A stretch of 9,505 nucleotides of DNA from Armatimonadota bacterium. GTDB lineage: Bacteria > Armatimonadota > Armatimonadia > Armatimonadales > Armatimonadaceae. Shown one piece after another: positions 1 through 5,927 of this stretch. Made by a program: the position numbers and the translations under genes. Position 1 is the stretch's first letter. Every line of letters starts with the position of its first letter. The stretch lies in the NCBI GenBank assembly GCA_014381035.1, contig JACMIS010000434.1, forward strand, positions 1-9,505, in the 5' to 3' direction. The notes under the pieces are model-generated. The model searched no databases. It had not been told where the DNA came from and saw only the letters and a list, made by a program, of their open reading frames with translations.

Positions 1-337
1 CATCTGCCGCCTCGCGGGCGACCTTCACGGCCTCGAGGTTCATTTCGCGCACGATGTCGACCATGTCGAAGTCCGCCATGGCGACCGCGTTCGCGTTGAA
101 CGTATTCGTTTCGATGATGTCCGCGCCCGCGTCGAGGTACGATTTGTGGACTCCGTAGATCAGGTCGGGGCGCGTAAAGTTCAACGCCTCGTTATTGTTC
201 TTCAGGTCAATCGGGTGGTCCGCAAATCGTTCGCCCCGATAGTCAGATTCGGTAAGTTTATGACGCTGGAGCATGGTCCCCATCGCGCCGTCAATAACTA
301 AAATGCGGCTTTTAATCGCGTCCTGAATCGTTTGCAT
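1..337 (-). CDS. metH: Cobalamin-dependent methionine synthase, N-terminal part (cut by window edge)
   Basis: Only the first 112 codons are present; the gene continues beyond the left edge. The product would transfer a methyl group from methyltetrahydrofolate via cobalamin to homocysteine, making methionine in the cytoplasm. The visible part is the start of the homocysteine-binding barrel. It has the DGAMGTMLQ motif near residues 16-24, then YRGERFAD, DLKNNNEALN, and the AGADIIETNTFNAN stretch near residues 70-83. These are the hallmarks of the MetH N-terminal module and resemble E. coli MetH closely from memory. The ATG at 337-335 is preceded by AAGG five bases upstream and by a -10-like TACACT nine bases upstream. 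It lies 34 bases downstream of the secreted-protein gene on the same strand, so the two may be co-transcribed. The cobalamin, folate and reactivation domains cannot be seen, so a shorter homocysteine methyltransferase of the same family is not excluded. Confidence 0.9.
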   Translation of the reverse strand, partial: MQTIQDAIKSRILVIDGAMGTMLQRHKLTESDYRGERFADHPIDLKNNNEALNFTRPDLIYGVHKSYLDAGADIIETNTFNANAVAMADFDMVDIVREMNLEAVKVAREAAD

Positions 338-371
338 GGCGACCTTAGTGTACCACGAACGGGCACCCCTG

Positions 372-962
372 CTATTTGCGCTTCTTATATCCCGCATCGG
401 CAATCGCCCGCGCTCGCACGTTCGGATTTGATGCCGTCGCCACGTTTATGTCCGCTCTGATGTGCTCGTAACCGCGTAAGCCGCGCACGATCAGATACAC
501 CCCCGTGCGGTTCGCGGGGGTAAGTTGTCCGCTCAATGCTGCCGTCTCGCCGTAGGTTTCCACACGAGCGATCACGGCGAACGGCGAACCGTTTACTGTC
601 CGCCACTCCACGGTGTCGCGGCAAACTTGTAGGTTTTCCTTGATGGTCGCTAAATCGAGCGAGTAGCCGGGCGCACCTGCTGAGACTATCGCGCGGTGGG
701 AAACCATTGCACTATATCCTTCGGTGAAGGAATAGCCGCGAATGCCCGTGTGTACTTGCGGCGTATCGCGCCCGTACTTTTCGTCCTCCTTGGCGGTCGC
801 GGCGAAGCGCGGGTCCGTCTTCCATCCCTTACTGAGGTTGGTGTAGGTACTCCCGAACATCGGTTCACGTTTCTTCTGCGCCAAAGCCACGTCCGAACCC
901 GGTGCGCCGGTTAACGCTATCAATGCCGCCATGGTTACGAACAATCGCGGGGTGTGATTCAT
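372..962 (-). CDS. Secreted protein of unknown function, 196 aa
   Basis: I do not recognise the family. The ATG at 962-960 gives a typical Sec signal peptide: MNHTPR, a hydrophobic stretch at residues 8-20, and an ALA-Q cleavage site around residues 26-29. The mature part is therefore probably exported to the periplasm or surface. It is about 168 residues, polar, with one cysteine (residue 114), no further membrane segment, and a basic tail ending KKRK. A region near residues 105-170 (TIKENLQVC through LIVRGLRGYEHIRAD) looks like mixed strand and helix. The frame stays open upstream to 1100, but starts there would bury the signal peptide and run into the kdsB promoter and gene. A -10-like TATATT ends six bases before the chosen ATG and there is no Shine-Dalgarno. 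It is divergent from kdsB with a 70-base gap and precedes metH by 34 bases. GC in a sampled 60-base line is 53%, slightly below neighbouring core genes. Confidence 0.75.
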   Translation of the reverse strand: MNHTPRLFVTMAALIALTGAPGSDVALAQKKREPMFGSTYTNLSKGWKTDPRFAATAKEDEKYGRDTPQVHTGIRGYSFTEGYSAMVSHRAIVSAGAPGYSLDLATIKENLQVCRDTVEWRTVNGSPFAVIARVETYGETAALSGQLTPANRTGVYLIVRGLRGYEHIRADINVATASNPNVRARAIADAGYKKRK

Positions 963-968
963 ACCGCC

Positions 969-974
969 AATATA
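969..974 (-). promoter_or_regulatory. -10-like hexamer of the secreted-protein gene
   Basis: TATATT on the minus strand, with a G triplet just before it, lies six bases from the ATG at 962. No good -35 is visible at the usual distance. Transcription would begin at or next to the start codon, giving a leaderless mRNA. The call is made by eye. Confidence 0.4.
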
Positions 975-995
975 CCCGGCGAGCGACCCAATGTG

Positions 996-1024
996 TTGCG
1001 ATGGGCTTACGCCGGGCGTACAAT
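996..1024 (+). promoter_or_regulatory. kdsB promoter (TTGCGA-17-TACAAT)
   Basis: TTGCGA (996-1001) and TACAAT (1019-1024) are separated by exactly 17 bases, so this is a good sigma70-type pair. Only eight bases lie between the -10 hexamer and the ATG at 1033. The predicted transcript start therefore falls on or next to the start codon. No Shine-Dalgarno is present, which suggests leaderless translation. Confidence 0.55.
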
Positions 1025-1032
1025 CGGGCATT

Positions 1033-1770
1033 ATGTCCGTCGCCGTCATTATTCCCGCCCGCCTCGCCGCGACCCGACTTCCCGACAAGCCGCTCGCCAC
1101 AATCGCTGGAAAGCCGATGATTCAACACGTCTACGAACGCGCCGCGTGCGCGTTGGTTGTTGAAAGGGTGCTAGTCGCTACCCCGGACGATGCCATTCGG
1201 GAAGCGGTGATCAGGTTCGGTGGCAATGCGATCATGACTTCGCCCGACCATCGCTCGGGAACAGACCGCGTCGCGGAAGCCGCCGGGCATCTGGATTCTT
1301 TGCAGGGCGACTACGATATCGTAGTGAACGTGCAGGGCGACGAACCGCTTGTAGACCCGGCGACGATTGATGCGGCAGTGACCGCTCTGCGCGAGAGCGA
1401 CGCGGTGATGGCGAGCGTCTGCTGTCCGCTCCCAGGCGGACGGGAAGAAGACCCGAACGTAGTAAAAGTCGTCATGGATATGAACGGTTACGCGCTCTAT
1501 TTTTCGAGGTCGCCGCTTCCGTTCCGGCGCGATGCGTCCGCTCCGTACGCGCCGCGCCAACATGTGGGACTTTACGTCTACCGCCGCGAGTTTCTCACAC
1601 GATTCCCGACAATGGAACCGACCTCGCTGGAACGTGCCGAATCGCTCGAACAACTGCGTGTGCTGGAAAACGGCTACCGAATCCGGATGGTGGAAATCGC
1701 GCATGCCCCAGAATCGGTAGATACACCGGAGGATCTGGAACGGGTCCGCGCGCTGTTTACCAATGCCTGA
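1033..1770 (+). CDS. kdsB: 3-deoxy-manno-octulosonate cytidylyltransferase (CMP-Kdo synthetase)
   Basis: The enzyme activates Kdo with CTP to give CMP-Kdo, the donor used to add Kdo to lipid A, in the cytoplasm. The 245-residue length is normal for the family. Visible motifs are the nucleotide-binding IIPARLAATRLPDKPL at residues 6-21, the metal/CTP-contact VQGDEP at 100-105, PNVVKVV at 141-147, YFSRSPLP near 156-163, HVGLYVYRREFL at 177-188, and the C-terminal ERAESLEQLRVLENG and SVDTPEDL segments. The ATG at 1033 fits the family N-terminus (MSVAVIIPAR). A start at 991 would add 14 unrelated residues and lie upstream of the promoter. The next gene begins 35 bases downstream, so an operon with the exonuclease and acetyltransferase is likely. 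The presence of kdsA 1.7 kb further on supports a complete Kdo pathway in this organism. Confidence 0.95.
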   Translation: MSVAVIIPARLAATRLPDKPLATIAGKPMIQHVYERAACALVVERVLVATPDDAIREAVIRFGGNAIMTSPDHRSGTDRVAEAAGHLDSLQGDYDIVVNVQGDEPLVDPATIDAAVTALRESDAVMASVCCPLPGGREEDPNVVKVVMDMNGYALYFSRSPLPFRRDASAPYAPRQHVGLYVYRREFLTRFPTMEPTSLERAESLEQLRVLENGYRIRMVEIAHAPESVDTPEDLERVRALFTNA

Positions 1771-1805
1771 CACTCCGACGATACCGCAATAAAGGGTTTT
1801 ACAAA

Positions 1806-2357
1806 ATGCGGTACATTATTGTTGATCTGGAGGCGACCTGTGACGCGAACGATTTTCCTCCCGAGTGTATGGAGACCATCGAGATCGGGGCGGTCTGTCT
1901 GGCAGAGGATGGCAGGGAGCAGACAGCAGAGTTCGCGGCGTTTGTGCGACCGGTAGCGACACGCGAATTGTCGGCATTTTGCCGGGACTTGACCGGGATC
2001 GCTCAGGCGGACGTGGACGGTGCCGAAGCGTTCTCCGCCGTGTTCCCGCGATTCGCCGCATGGTGTGCCGGGAGCGTGCCATTTATACTCTGTTCGTGGG
2101 GGGCGTATGATCAGAAACAACTACGGCGCGATTGTGAGCGACACAAGATGGCGTTTCCGGCGGCGTTTGCGAAGCATATCAATCTGAAGAAAGAGTTTGC
2201 GGAACGGTTCGGGACGCGCCCGCTCGGAATGGCGGCGGCACTGCGTTATCTGCAATTACCATTGGGAGGGCGTCACCATCGCGGCATAGACGACGCCCGC
2301 AACATCGCCAAAATCGCGGCGCAGATCCTCCCCACCCTACAGAGCAACCATGACTGA
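1806..2357 (+). CDS. DEDDh 3'-5' exonuclease, ERI1/KapD-like
   Basis: A 183-residue single-domain nuclease of the DEDDh superfamily, which removes nucleotides from the 3' ends of RNA or DNA using two metal ions. The candidate catalytic set is complete: D7 and E9 in VDLEATC, D102 in SWGAYDQ, and H158 and D163 in GRHHRGIDDARN (HxxxxD spacing). Other signatures such as LSAFCRDLTGIAQ at residues 55-67, HINLKKEFAERFG and GMAAALRYL are characteristic of the ERI1-like branch, including the bacterial KapD-type proteins, rather than DnaQ or RNase T. The ATG at 1806 is preceded by AAGGG nine bases upstream. It is 35 bases after kdsB and overlaps the acetyltransferase start by eight bases, so translation of those two is probably coupled. 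The substrate cannot be inferred; a role in RNA turnover is likely from family membership only. Confidence 0.88.
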   Translation: MRYIIVDLEATCDANDFPPECMETIEIGAVCLAEDGREQTAEFAAFVRPVATRELSAFCRDLTGIAQADVDGAEAFSAVFPRFAAWCAGSVPFILCSWGAYDQKQLRRDCERHKMAFPAAFAKHINLKKEFAERFGTRPLGMAAALRYLQLPLGGRHHRGIDDARNIAKIAAQILPTLQSNHD

Positions 2358-2784
2358 TCGTTTTATCCTGCGAAACACCGCGACCGACGCCGACATTGAC
2401 ATTATGCACCGGTACCTTTCCACGGAATCGTATTGGGCAAAAGGCGTGCCACGCGACGTTGTCGCACGGTCGGTGGCAAACTCGCTCCCGTTCCTGCTGG
2501 ATGACGCCGAAACCGGGGCACTTGTCGCGTTCGCCCGCGTAATCACCGACAAAGCGACGTTCGCCTATCTCTCCGATGTGTTCGTGCTTCCCGAGTATCG
2601 CGGACGCGGCTTGGGAAAGCGTCTTGTCGAAGGCATCCTCACGGATCCCGACCTGCAAAACCTGCGCCGCTTTCTTCTATTTACTCTCGACGCCCACGGC
2701 TTATACGCCCAGTACGGCTTCGTTCCAGTCAACTATACCGACCGCGTGATGGAGCGATTCACCCCCGATCCGTATGACACCTAA
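2350..2784 (+). CDS. GNAT-family N-acetyltransferase
   Basis: A 144-residue Gcn5-related acetyltransferase that would move an acetyl group from acetyl-CoA to an amine of a small molecule or protein. The core is visible: strand 4 AYLSDVFVLPEY at residues 72-83 runs into the acetyl-CoA pyrophosphate loop YRGRGLGKRLV (83-93). It is followed by RRFLLFTLDAHGLYAQYGF (106-124), the closing segment typical of this small cytosolic subfamily. The substrate is not predictable. The ATG at 2350 lies inside the last codons of the exonuclease gene, giving an 8-base overlap in a different frame and suggesting co-expression. The gene ends 27 bases before the stop of the convergent PIN toxin gene, with no clear terminator hairpin between them. 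Confidence 0.88.
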   Translation: MTDRFILRNTATDADIDIMHRYLSTESYWAKGVPRDVVARSVANSLPFLLDDAETGALVAFARVITDKATFAYLSDVFVLPEYRGRGLGKRLVEGILTDPDLQNLRRFLLFTLDAHGLYAQYGFVPVNYTDRVMERFTPDPYDT

Positions 2785-2811
2785 TTACACGACAAACGAT
2801 GACGGAAAATT

Positions 2812-3198
2812 TTACCAAATTGTACGAACGGGATATGAGGCGAATACGGCATCCACGGAGATTATCGGCATATCTTCCACGATACTTTGTGCGATGAGCA
2901 AACGATCAAACGGGTCGCGGTGATGAAACGGCAGGTGGTACGTTTGAAGCACATGCTCTATGGTTATCGGGAGCGGTTCGAATCCATTGGCTAATATTCG
3001 GGAGGTTACATAGGTCGGCGGTAGCTCAGGCAGGGTCAGTTTGCCGGTCCCGCACTTGATCGCAATCTCCCAGGCACTCGCGGGGCTTACGAAAATGTAA
3101 TTGGTGGGATTGCGGATAGTGTCCCTCGCCAGATCGGACAGTTGCGGATCATTGGCTAACCACCAGAGAAAAGTATGCGTGTCAAGTAGCGCGTTCAA
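2812..3198 (-). CDS. VapC-type PIN-domain toxin
   Basis: A 128-residue PIN-domain ribonuclease, the toxin half of a type II toxin-antitoxin module. Such toxins cleave RNA and are held inactive by the antitoxin encoded just before them. Acidic active-site positions are visible: D6 in LLDTHTFLWW, E44 in SAWEIAIK, D95/D98 in HHRDPFDRLLIAQ, and D116 in IISVDAVF. The DTHTFLWW and HRDPFDRLLIAQ signatures are those of the VapC branch paired with DUF2281- or Phd-like antitoxins. The start ATG at 3198-3196 overlaps the antitoxin stop by four bases, which would couple translation. The gene looks intact and potentially active. Two sampled 60-base lines in it have 50% GC, against about 60% in a dxs line, consistent with later acquisition. 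The RNA target is unknown. Confidence 0.9.
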   Translation of the reverse strand: MNALLDTHTFLWWLANDPQLSDLARDTIRNPTNYIFVSPASAWEIAIKCGTGKLTLPELPPTYVTSRILANGFEPLPITIEHVLQTYHLPFHHRDPFDRLLIAQSIVEDMPIISVDAVFASYPVRTIW

Positions 3199-3419
3199 GG
3201 ATAGAAAGAATCCTCGATTTCTGCGGGGAGAGGGGCGTTGAAATCGGGGGCGATGCGAATTTTCCCTTCATCACAACCCGGTTCACGGGTGGGGGGAAGT
3301 TGCGAACCTGTCGTGGTTAATTTGCGAGCTAACTCCTGCTTTTGTTGTGCAGGAAGTTGCAAAGCGAGGCGAAAAACCTGGTCCACTGTAAGTTCTAAGA
3401 CAGCCGTTGAAACACTCAT
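3195..3419 (-). CDS. DUF2281-like antitoxin of the PIN toxin
   Basis: A 74-residue protein encoded immediately before the PIN toxin and overlapping it by four bases. Residues 10-35 (LTVDQVFRLALQLPAQQKQE onward) are predicted helical and of the kind found in antitoxins that dimerise and bind DNA. The C-terminal tail IAPDFNAPLPAEIEDSFYP (56-74) matches the toxin-wrapping tail typical of DUF2281 antitoxins, which reads roughly PDFDAPL...FY. Its expected roles are to neutralise the toxin and repress the shared promoter. The ATG at 3419-3417 follows a TACAAT hexamer by eight bases, with no Shine-Dalgarno. The family assignment rests on the tail motif and the gene context; the DNA-binding part is weakly defined. 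Confidence 0.82.
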   Translation of the reverse strand: MSVSTAVLELTVDQVFRLALQLPAQQKQELARKLTTTGSQLPPTREPGCDEGKIRIAPDFNAPLPAEIEDSFYP

Positions 3420-3427
3420 TGCATTTT

Positions 3428-3433
3428 ATTGTA
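3428..3433 (-). promoter_or_regulatory. -10 hexamer of the toxin-antitoxin operon
   Basis: TACAAT on the minus strand ends eight bases before the antitoxin ATG. No convincing -35 is seen 16-18 bases upstream. The spacing predicts a leaderless or nearly leaderless transcript. Confidence 0.45.
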
Positions 3434-3435
3434 CC

Positions 3436-3451
3436 ATTCCAAGCCTTGAAT
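3436..3451. promoter_or_regulatory. Imperfect palindrome between antitoxin and kdsA promoters, possible operator
   Basis: ATTCCAAGCCTTGAAT has outer ATTC/GAAT arms and an inner CAAG-C-CTTG palindrome. It lies midway between the two divergent -10 hexamers in the 52-base gap. Antitoxin-toxin complexes usually bind such dyads to autoregulate, so this is the natural operator candidate. The short length makes chance occurrence possible. Confidence 0.3.
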
Positions 3452-3459
3452 CGAGGCGG

Positions 3460-3465
3460 TAGAAT
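3460..3465 (+). promoter_or_regulatory. -10 hexamer of kdsA
   Basis: TAGAAT ends six bases before the kdsA ATG. The best -35 at 17-base spacing is TTCCAA (3437-3442), a weak 3/6 match. No Shine-Dalgarno is present, so the transcript is probably leaderless. Confidence 0.45.
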
Positions 3466-3471
3466 GACTGT

Positions 3472-4308
3472 ATGAATCCAAACACGAAGATTGTAGAAAT
3501 CTCTCCCTCTGTTTCTGTCGGCGGCGGGAAACCGTTCGCGTTGATCGCCGGACCGTGCGTGATCGAGTCCCGTGACCTTTGTCGCGAGATTGCCGGAACT
3601 GTCAAGGGGATCTGTGACTCGCTCGGTATCGCGTACATTTTTAAAGCATCGTTCGACAAGGCGAACCGCACTTCCGGCGCGTCGTTTCGCGGGCAGGGGA
3701 TGCAAGCAGGTTTGGAAGTGTTAGCCGGAATCCGCGAGGAGTTCGGCATCCCCGTTTTGACCGATGTTCACGACCCGACACACTGCCAGCAAGTCGCGGA
3801 ATCGGTGGACGTTCTGCAAATCCCGGCGTTCCTTTCCCGCCAGACCGATCTTCTCGTTGCGGCGGGCGATACCGGCAAAACGGTCAATATTAAAAAGGGA
3901 CAGTTTCTCGCGCCGTGGGACATGACCAACGCGGTCAAGAAGATCGCCGACACCGGCAACGAGCGTATTCTGGTTTGTGAACGGGGAGTGTCGTTCGGCT
4001 ACAACACGCTGGTCGTGGATTATCGCTCCCTTCCCACGATGGCGCAAATGACCGGTCGTCCGGTTGTTTTTGATGGAACGCACTCGGTACAGCAACCCGG
4101 CGGGCAAGGGACTTCCTCGGGCGGACAGCGCGAGTTTATCCCGCACCTGTCGCGGGCAGCGGTCGCTGTCGGCATTGACGCGCTATTTCTGGAAACACAC
4201 CCCGAACCGGCGAAAGCCCTGTCCGACTCCGCGACCATGCTACCGTTGTCGGAACTGTTCGATCTCCTGCGAACGCTGAAAGCGATTGAGGAAGCAGTAC
4301 AATGGTAG
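3472..4308 (+). CDS. kdsA: 3-deoxy-8-phosphooctulonate synthase (Kdo-8-P synthase)
   Basis: The enzyme condenses phosphoenolpyruvate with arabinose-5-phosphate to give Kdo-8-phosphate, the first committed step toward the Kdo of lipopolysaccharide. The 278 residues match the family length. Motifs in order: [11 protein letters not shown] (25-35), [12 protein letters not shown] (57-68), [11 protein letters not shown] (92-102), [14 protein letters not shown] (115-128), [11 protein letters not shown] (141-151), [12 protein letters not shown] (200-211), FLETHPEP (239-246) and SDSATMLPL (251-259). Cys29, with His204, Glu241 and Asp252, corresponds to the metal-binding set of class II (metal-dependent) enzymes. 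Class I enzymes such as E. coli KdsA have Asn in place of the Cys. The gene is divergent from the toxin-antitoxin operon (52-base gap) and is followed by 155 bases before pyk, which has its own promoter. Confidence 0.96.
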   Translation: MNPNTKIVEISPSVSVGGGKPFALIAGPCVIESRDLCREIAGTVKGICDSLGIAYIFKASFDKANRTSGASFRGQGMQAGLEVLAGIREEFGIPVLTDVHDPTHCQQVAESVDVLQIPAFLSRQTDLLVAAGDTGKTVNIKKGQFLAPWDMTNAVKKIADTGNERILVCERGVSFGYNTLVVDYRSLPTMAQMTGRPVVFDGTHSVQQPGGQGTSSGGQREFIPHLSRAAVAVGIDALFLETHPEPAKALSDSATMLPLSELFDLLRTLKAIEEAVQW

Positions 4309-4335
4309 TTCGAGTATCGTTTTTCCATAATTTAC

Positions 4336-4372
4336 AACTGGTTATAGTTTTGGCACGAAAATTGTACCAGTT
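4336..4372. promoter_or_regulatory. Dyad AACTGGT-N23-ACCAGTT upstream of pyk
   Basis: Perfect 7-base inverted arms lie at 4336-4342 and 4366-4372, ending 15 bases before the pyk -35 box. The position suits a regulator site, or a hairpin in any transcript reading through from kdsA. It is not followed by a T run, so it is not a standard terminator. Confidence 0.3.
4350..4366 (+). promoter_or_regulatory. Sigma54-like -24/-12 element upstream of pyk
   Basis: TTGGCACGAAAATTGTA fits the consensus YTGGCACG-N4-TTGCW with one mismatch. The mismatch is at the normally invariant C of the -12 GC pair, here T. If used, transcription would start near 4378, upstream of the sigma70 promoter. The match is direct; function is uncertain because of that mismatch and because no sigma54 gene is in view. 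Confidence 0.3.
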
Positions 4373-4387
4373 TGCCTTCGGTTTGCG

Positions 4388-4417
4388 TTGACACTCGGCG
4401 AGACAGGCGGCTATAAT
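4388..4417 (+). promoter_or_regulatory. Consensus sigma70 promoter of pyk-ftsB (TTGACA-18-TATAAT)
   Basis: Both hexamers match the consensus perfectly: TTGACA at 4388-4393 and TATAAT at 4412-4417, with an 18-base spacer. The predicted start near 4424 leaves about 40 bases of leader containing GAGG (4447-4450), 13 bases before the ATG. This is the strongest promoter in the window and implies high constitutive expression. Confidence 0.75.
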
Positions 4418-4463
4418 AACCGACGATAGTAACTTCCCCGTAAAGCGAGGCGACCCAACATTT

Positions 4464-5927
4464 ATGCGGCGCACCAAAATTGTGTGTACGCTCGGACCGG
4501 CAGTAGACGACCCCAAAACCCTCACCGATCTTGTGATCGCCGGTCTCGATGTCGCCCGACTGAACTTCTCGCACGGCACGTTTCCCGAGCATGAAATGCG
4601 CTATAACGCGGTACGCAAAGCCGCGCGTGAGACCGGACGATGTGTCGCGGTATTGCAGGACCTATGCGGACCCAAAATCCGCGTCGGGACCGTCGCCGAA
4701 GGAACCCGACTGCGCAAGGATGCCCGTCTTATTCTGACCTCCGAACCGGTGGTAGGCAATGAGGAACGGGTCCATCTTCCCGTTCCCGCGATGTTTCATT
4801 CCGTAAAGGCAGGGCATCGCTTGCTCCTTGACGACGGAAACCTCGAACTGGTGGTTATCGAGAACGATGGCAAGGAGATTGTTACGCGAGTCATCTTCGG
4901 CGGCGTCCTCGGCTCCAGGAAAGGCGTTTCCGCTCCCGAAGCGCACCTCGATATTCCCGCCGTCACTGAAAAGGACGAAGCCGATGTGCGCTTCGGTCTC
5001 AGGCTCGGTGTTGACTTCGTCGCGCTGTCGTTTGTGCAACATGCGGACGATGTGCGTCGTCTGCGCAAGATCATGGAGGAAGAAGGGCGGTTCGCCCCGA
5101 TCATCGCCAAGATCGAGATGCCGGAAGCGGTGAATAATCTGGACTCCATCCTCGACGAATGTGACGGCGCAATGGTGGCGCGGGGTGATCTGGGGGTCGA
5201 GATGCCGGTCGAAGAAGTTCCGCGCATACAGAAGCAGATTATCCGCGCCTGTAACCGACGTGGGAAGCCGGTAATCACGGCAACCCAGATGCTGGATTCC
5301 ATGATCCGAAACCCGCGCCCGACGCGTGCCGAAGTTACCGATATCGCCAACGCGGTTTTGGACGGCACGGACGCCGTGATGCTGTCGGGCGAAACGGCGG
5401 TCGGCGCGTATCCCATCGAGGCGGTGGAAACGATGGCGCGTATCGCCTGTCGCGCCGAGGATGAGATGGTGGACTACAACCGCGTGTTCGACGAGACGCG
5501 CTCCCTGTACGGAAAAGACAGCGTTACCGACGCCATCGGGGAAGCGGTGGCGACCATCGCGCACGACCGGAGCGCGGCGGCGATCATCTGCTCGACCAGC
5601 AGTGGCGGGACCGCCCGCATCCTTTCCAAATTCAAACCACGTTGCCCGATTCTTGCCGTAACCTCGAACGACCGCGCGGAGCGACAAATGGCACTGTCAT
5701 GGGGCGTTTGCCCCCTGCAAGTGAAATATCCAGCCGATACCTACGAAATGATCGAGAACGCGGTGGAAGCGGCTTTAAAGGGGGGGCATGTCCGGGAAGG
5801 CGACCTGGTAGTGATTACGGCAGGTACCCCGGTCGGTATTCCCGGCAGCACCAATCTCATCAAGGTACATACGGTCGGTCAACTGCTCAAGCAAGTTGCG
5901 GCGACACCAAAAGGGACGGTTGAATGA
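4464..5927 (+). CDS. pyk: Pyruvate kinase
   Basis: The enzyme converts phosphoenolpyruvate and ADP to pyruvate and ATP, the last step of glycolysis, as a cytosolic (usually tetrameric) enzyme. The 487 residues are typical. Visible are the N-terminal RRTKIVCTLGPA (2-13), LNFSHG (33-38), GPKIRVG (69-75), the B-domain at about 76-170, LSFVQHADDV (188-197), the active-site block IAKIEMPEAVNN (214-225) with ARGDLGVEMP (239-248), ATQMLDSM (273-280), PRPTRAEVTDIANAV (284-298), LSGETAVGAYP (307-317), and the C-terminal allosteric-type domain with CSTSSGGTARILSKF (376-390) and ITAGTPVGIPGSTN (451-464). There is no extra C-terminal PEP-utiliser domain. The stop overlaps the ftsB start in an ATGA arrangement. 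A long open frame on the opposite strand is a shadow of this gene's codon bias. Confidence 0.97.
   Translation: MRRTKIVCTLGPAVDDPKTLTDLVIAGLDVARLNFSHGTFPEHEMRYNAVRKAARETGRCVAVLQDLCGPKIRVGTVAEGTRLRKDARLILTSEPVVGNEERVHLPVPAMFHSVKAGHRLLLDDGNLELVVIENDGKEIVTRVIFGGVLGSRKGVSAPEAHLDIPAVTEKDEADVRFGLRLGVDFVALSFVQHADDVRRLRKIMEEEGRFAPIIAKIEMPEAVNNLDSILDECDGAMVARGDLGVEMPVEEVPRIQKQIIRACNRRGKPVITATQMLDSMIRNPRPTRAEVTDIANAVLDGTDAVMLSGETAVGAYPIEAVETMARIACRAEDEMVDYNRVFDETRSLYGKDSVTDAIGEAVATIAHDRSAAAIICSTSSGGTARILSKFKPRCPILAVTSNDRAERQMALSWGVCPLQVKYPADTYEMIENAVEAALKGGHVREGDLVVITAGTPVGIPGSTNLIKVHTVGQLLKQVAATPKGTVE

Noticed and set aside
963..1100. Upstream extension of the secreted-protein gene to a start at 1100
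   Set aside because: It would overlap the kdsB start and promoter and bury the clear signal peptide that begins at 962.
1171..1773. Minus-strand open frame of 200 codons opposite kdsB
   Set aside because: Shadow of kdsB; no ribosome site or family features.
4309..4330. Possible terminator after kdsA (T run at 4318-4323)
   Set aside because: The only stem before it is three bases, too weak for an intrinsic terminator.
4662..5687. Long minus-strand open frame of 341 codons
   Set aside because: It lies wholly opposite pyk, whose motifs are unmistakable; the antisense frame reflects GC-rich codon bias.
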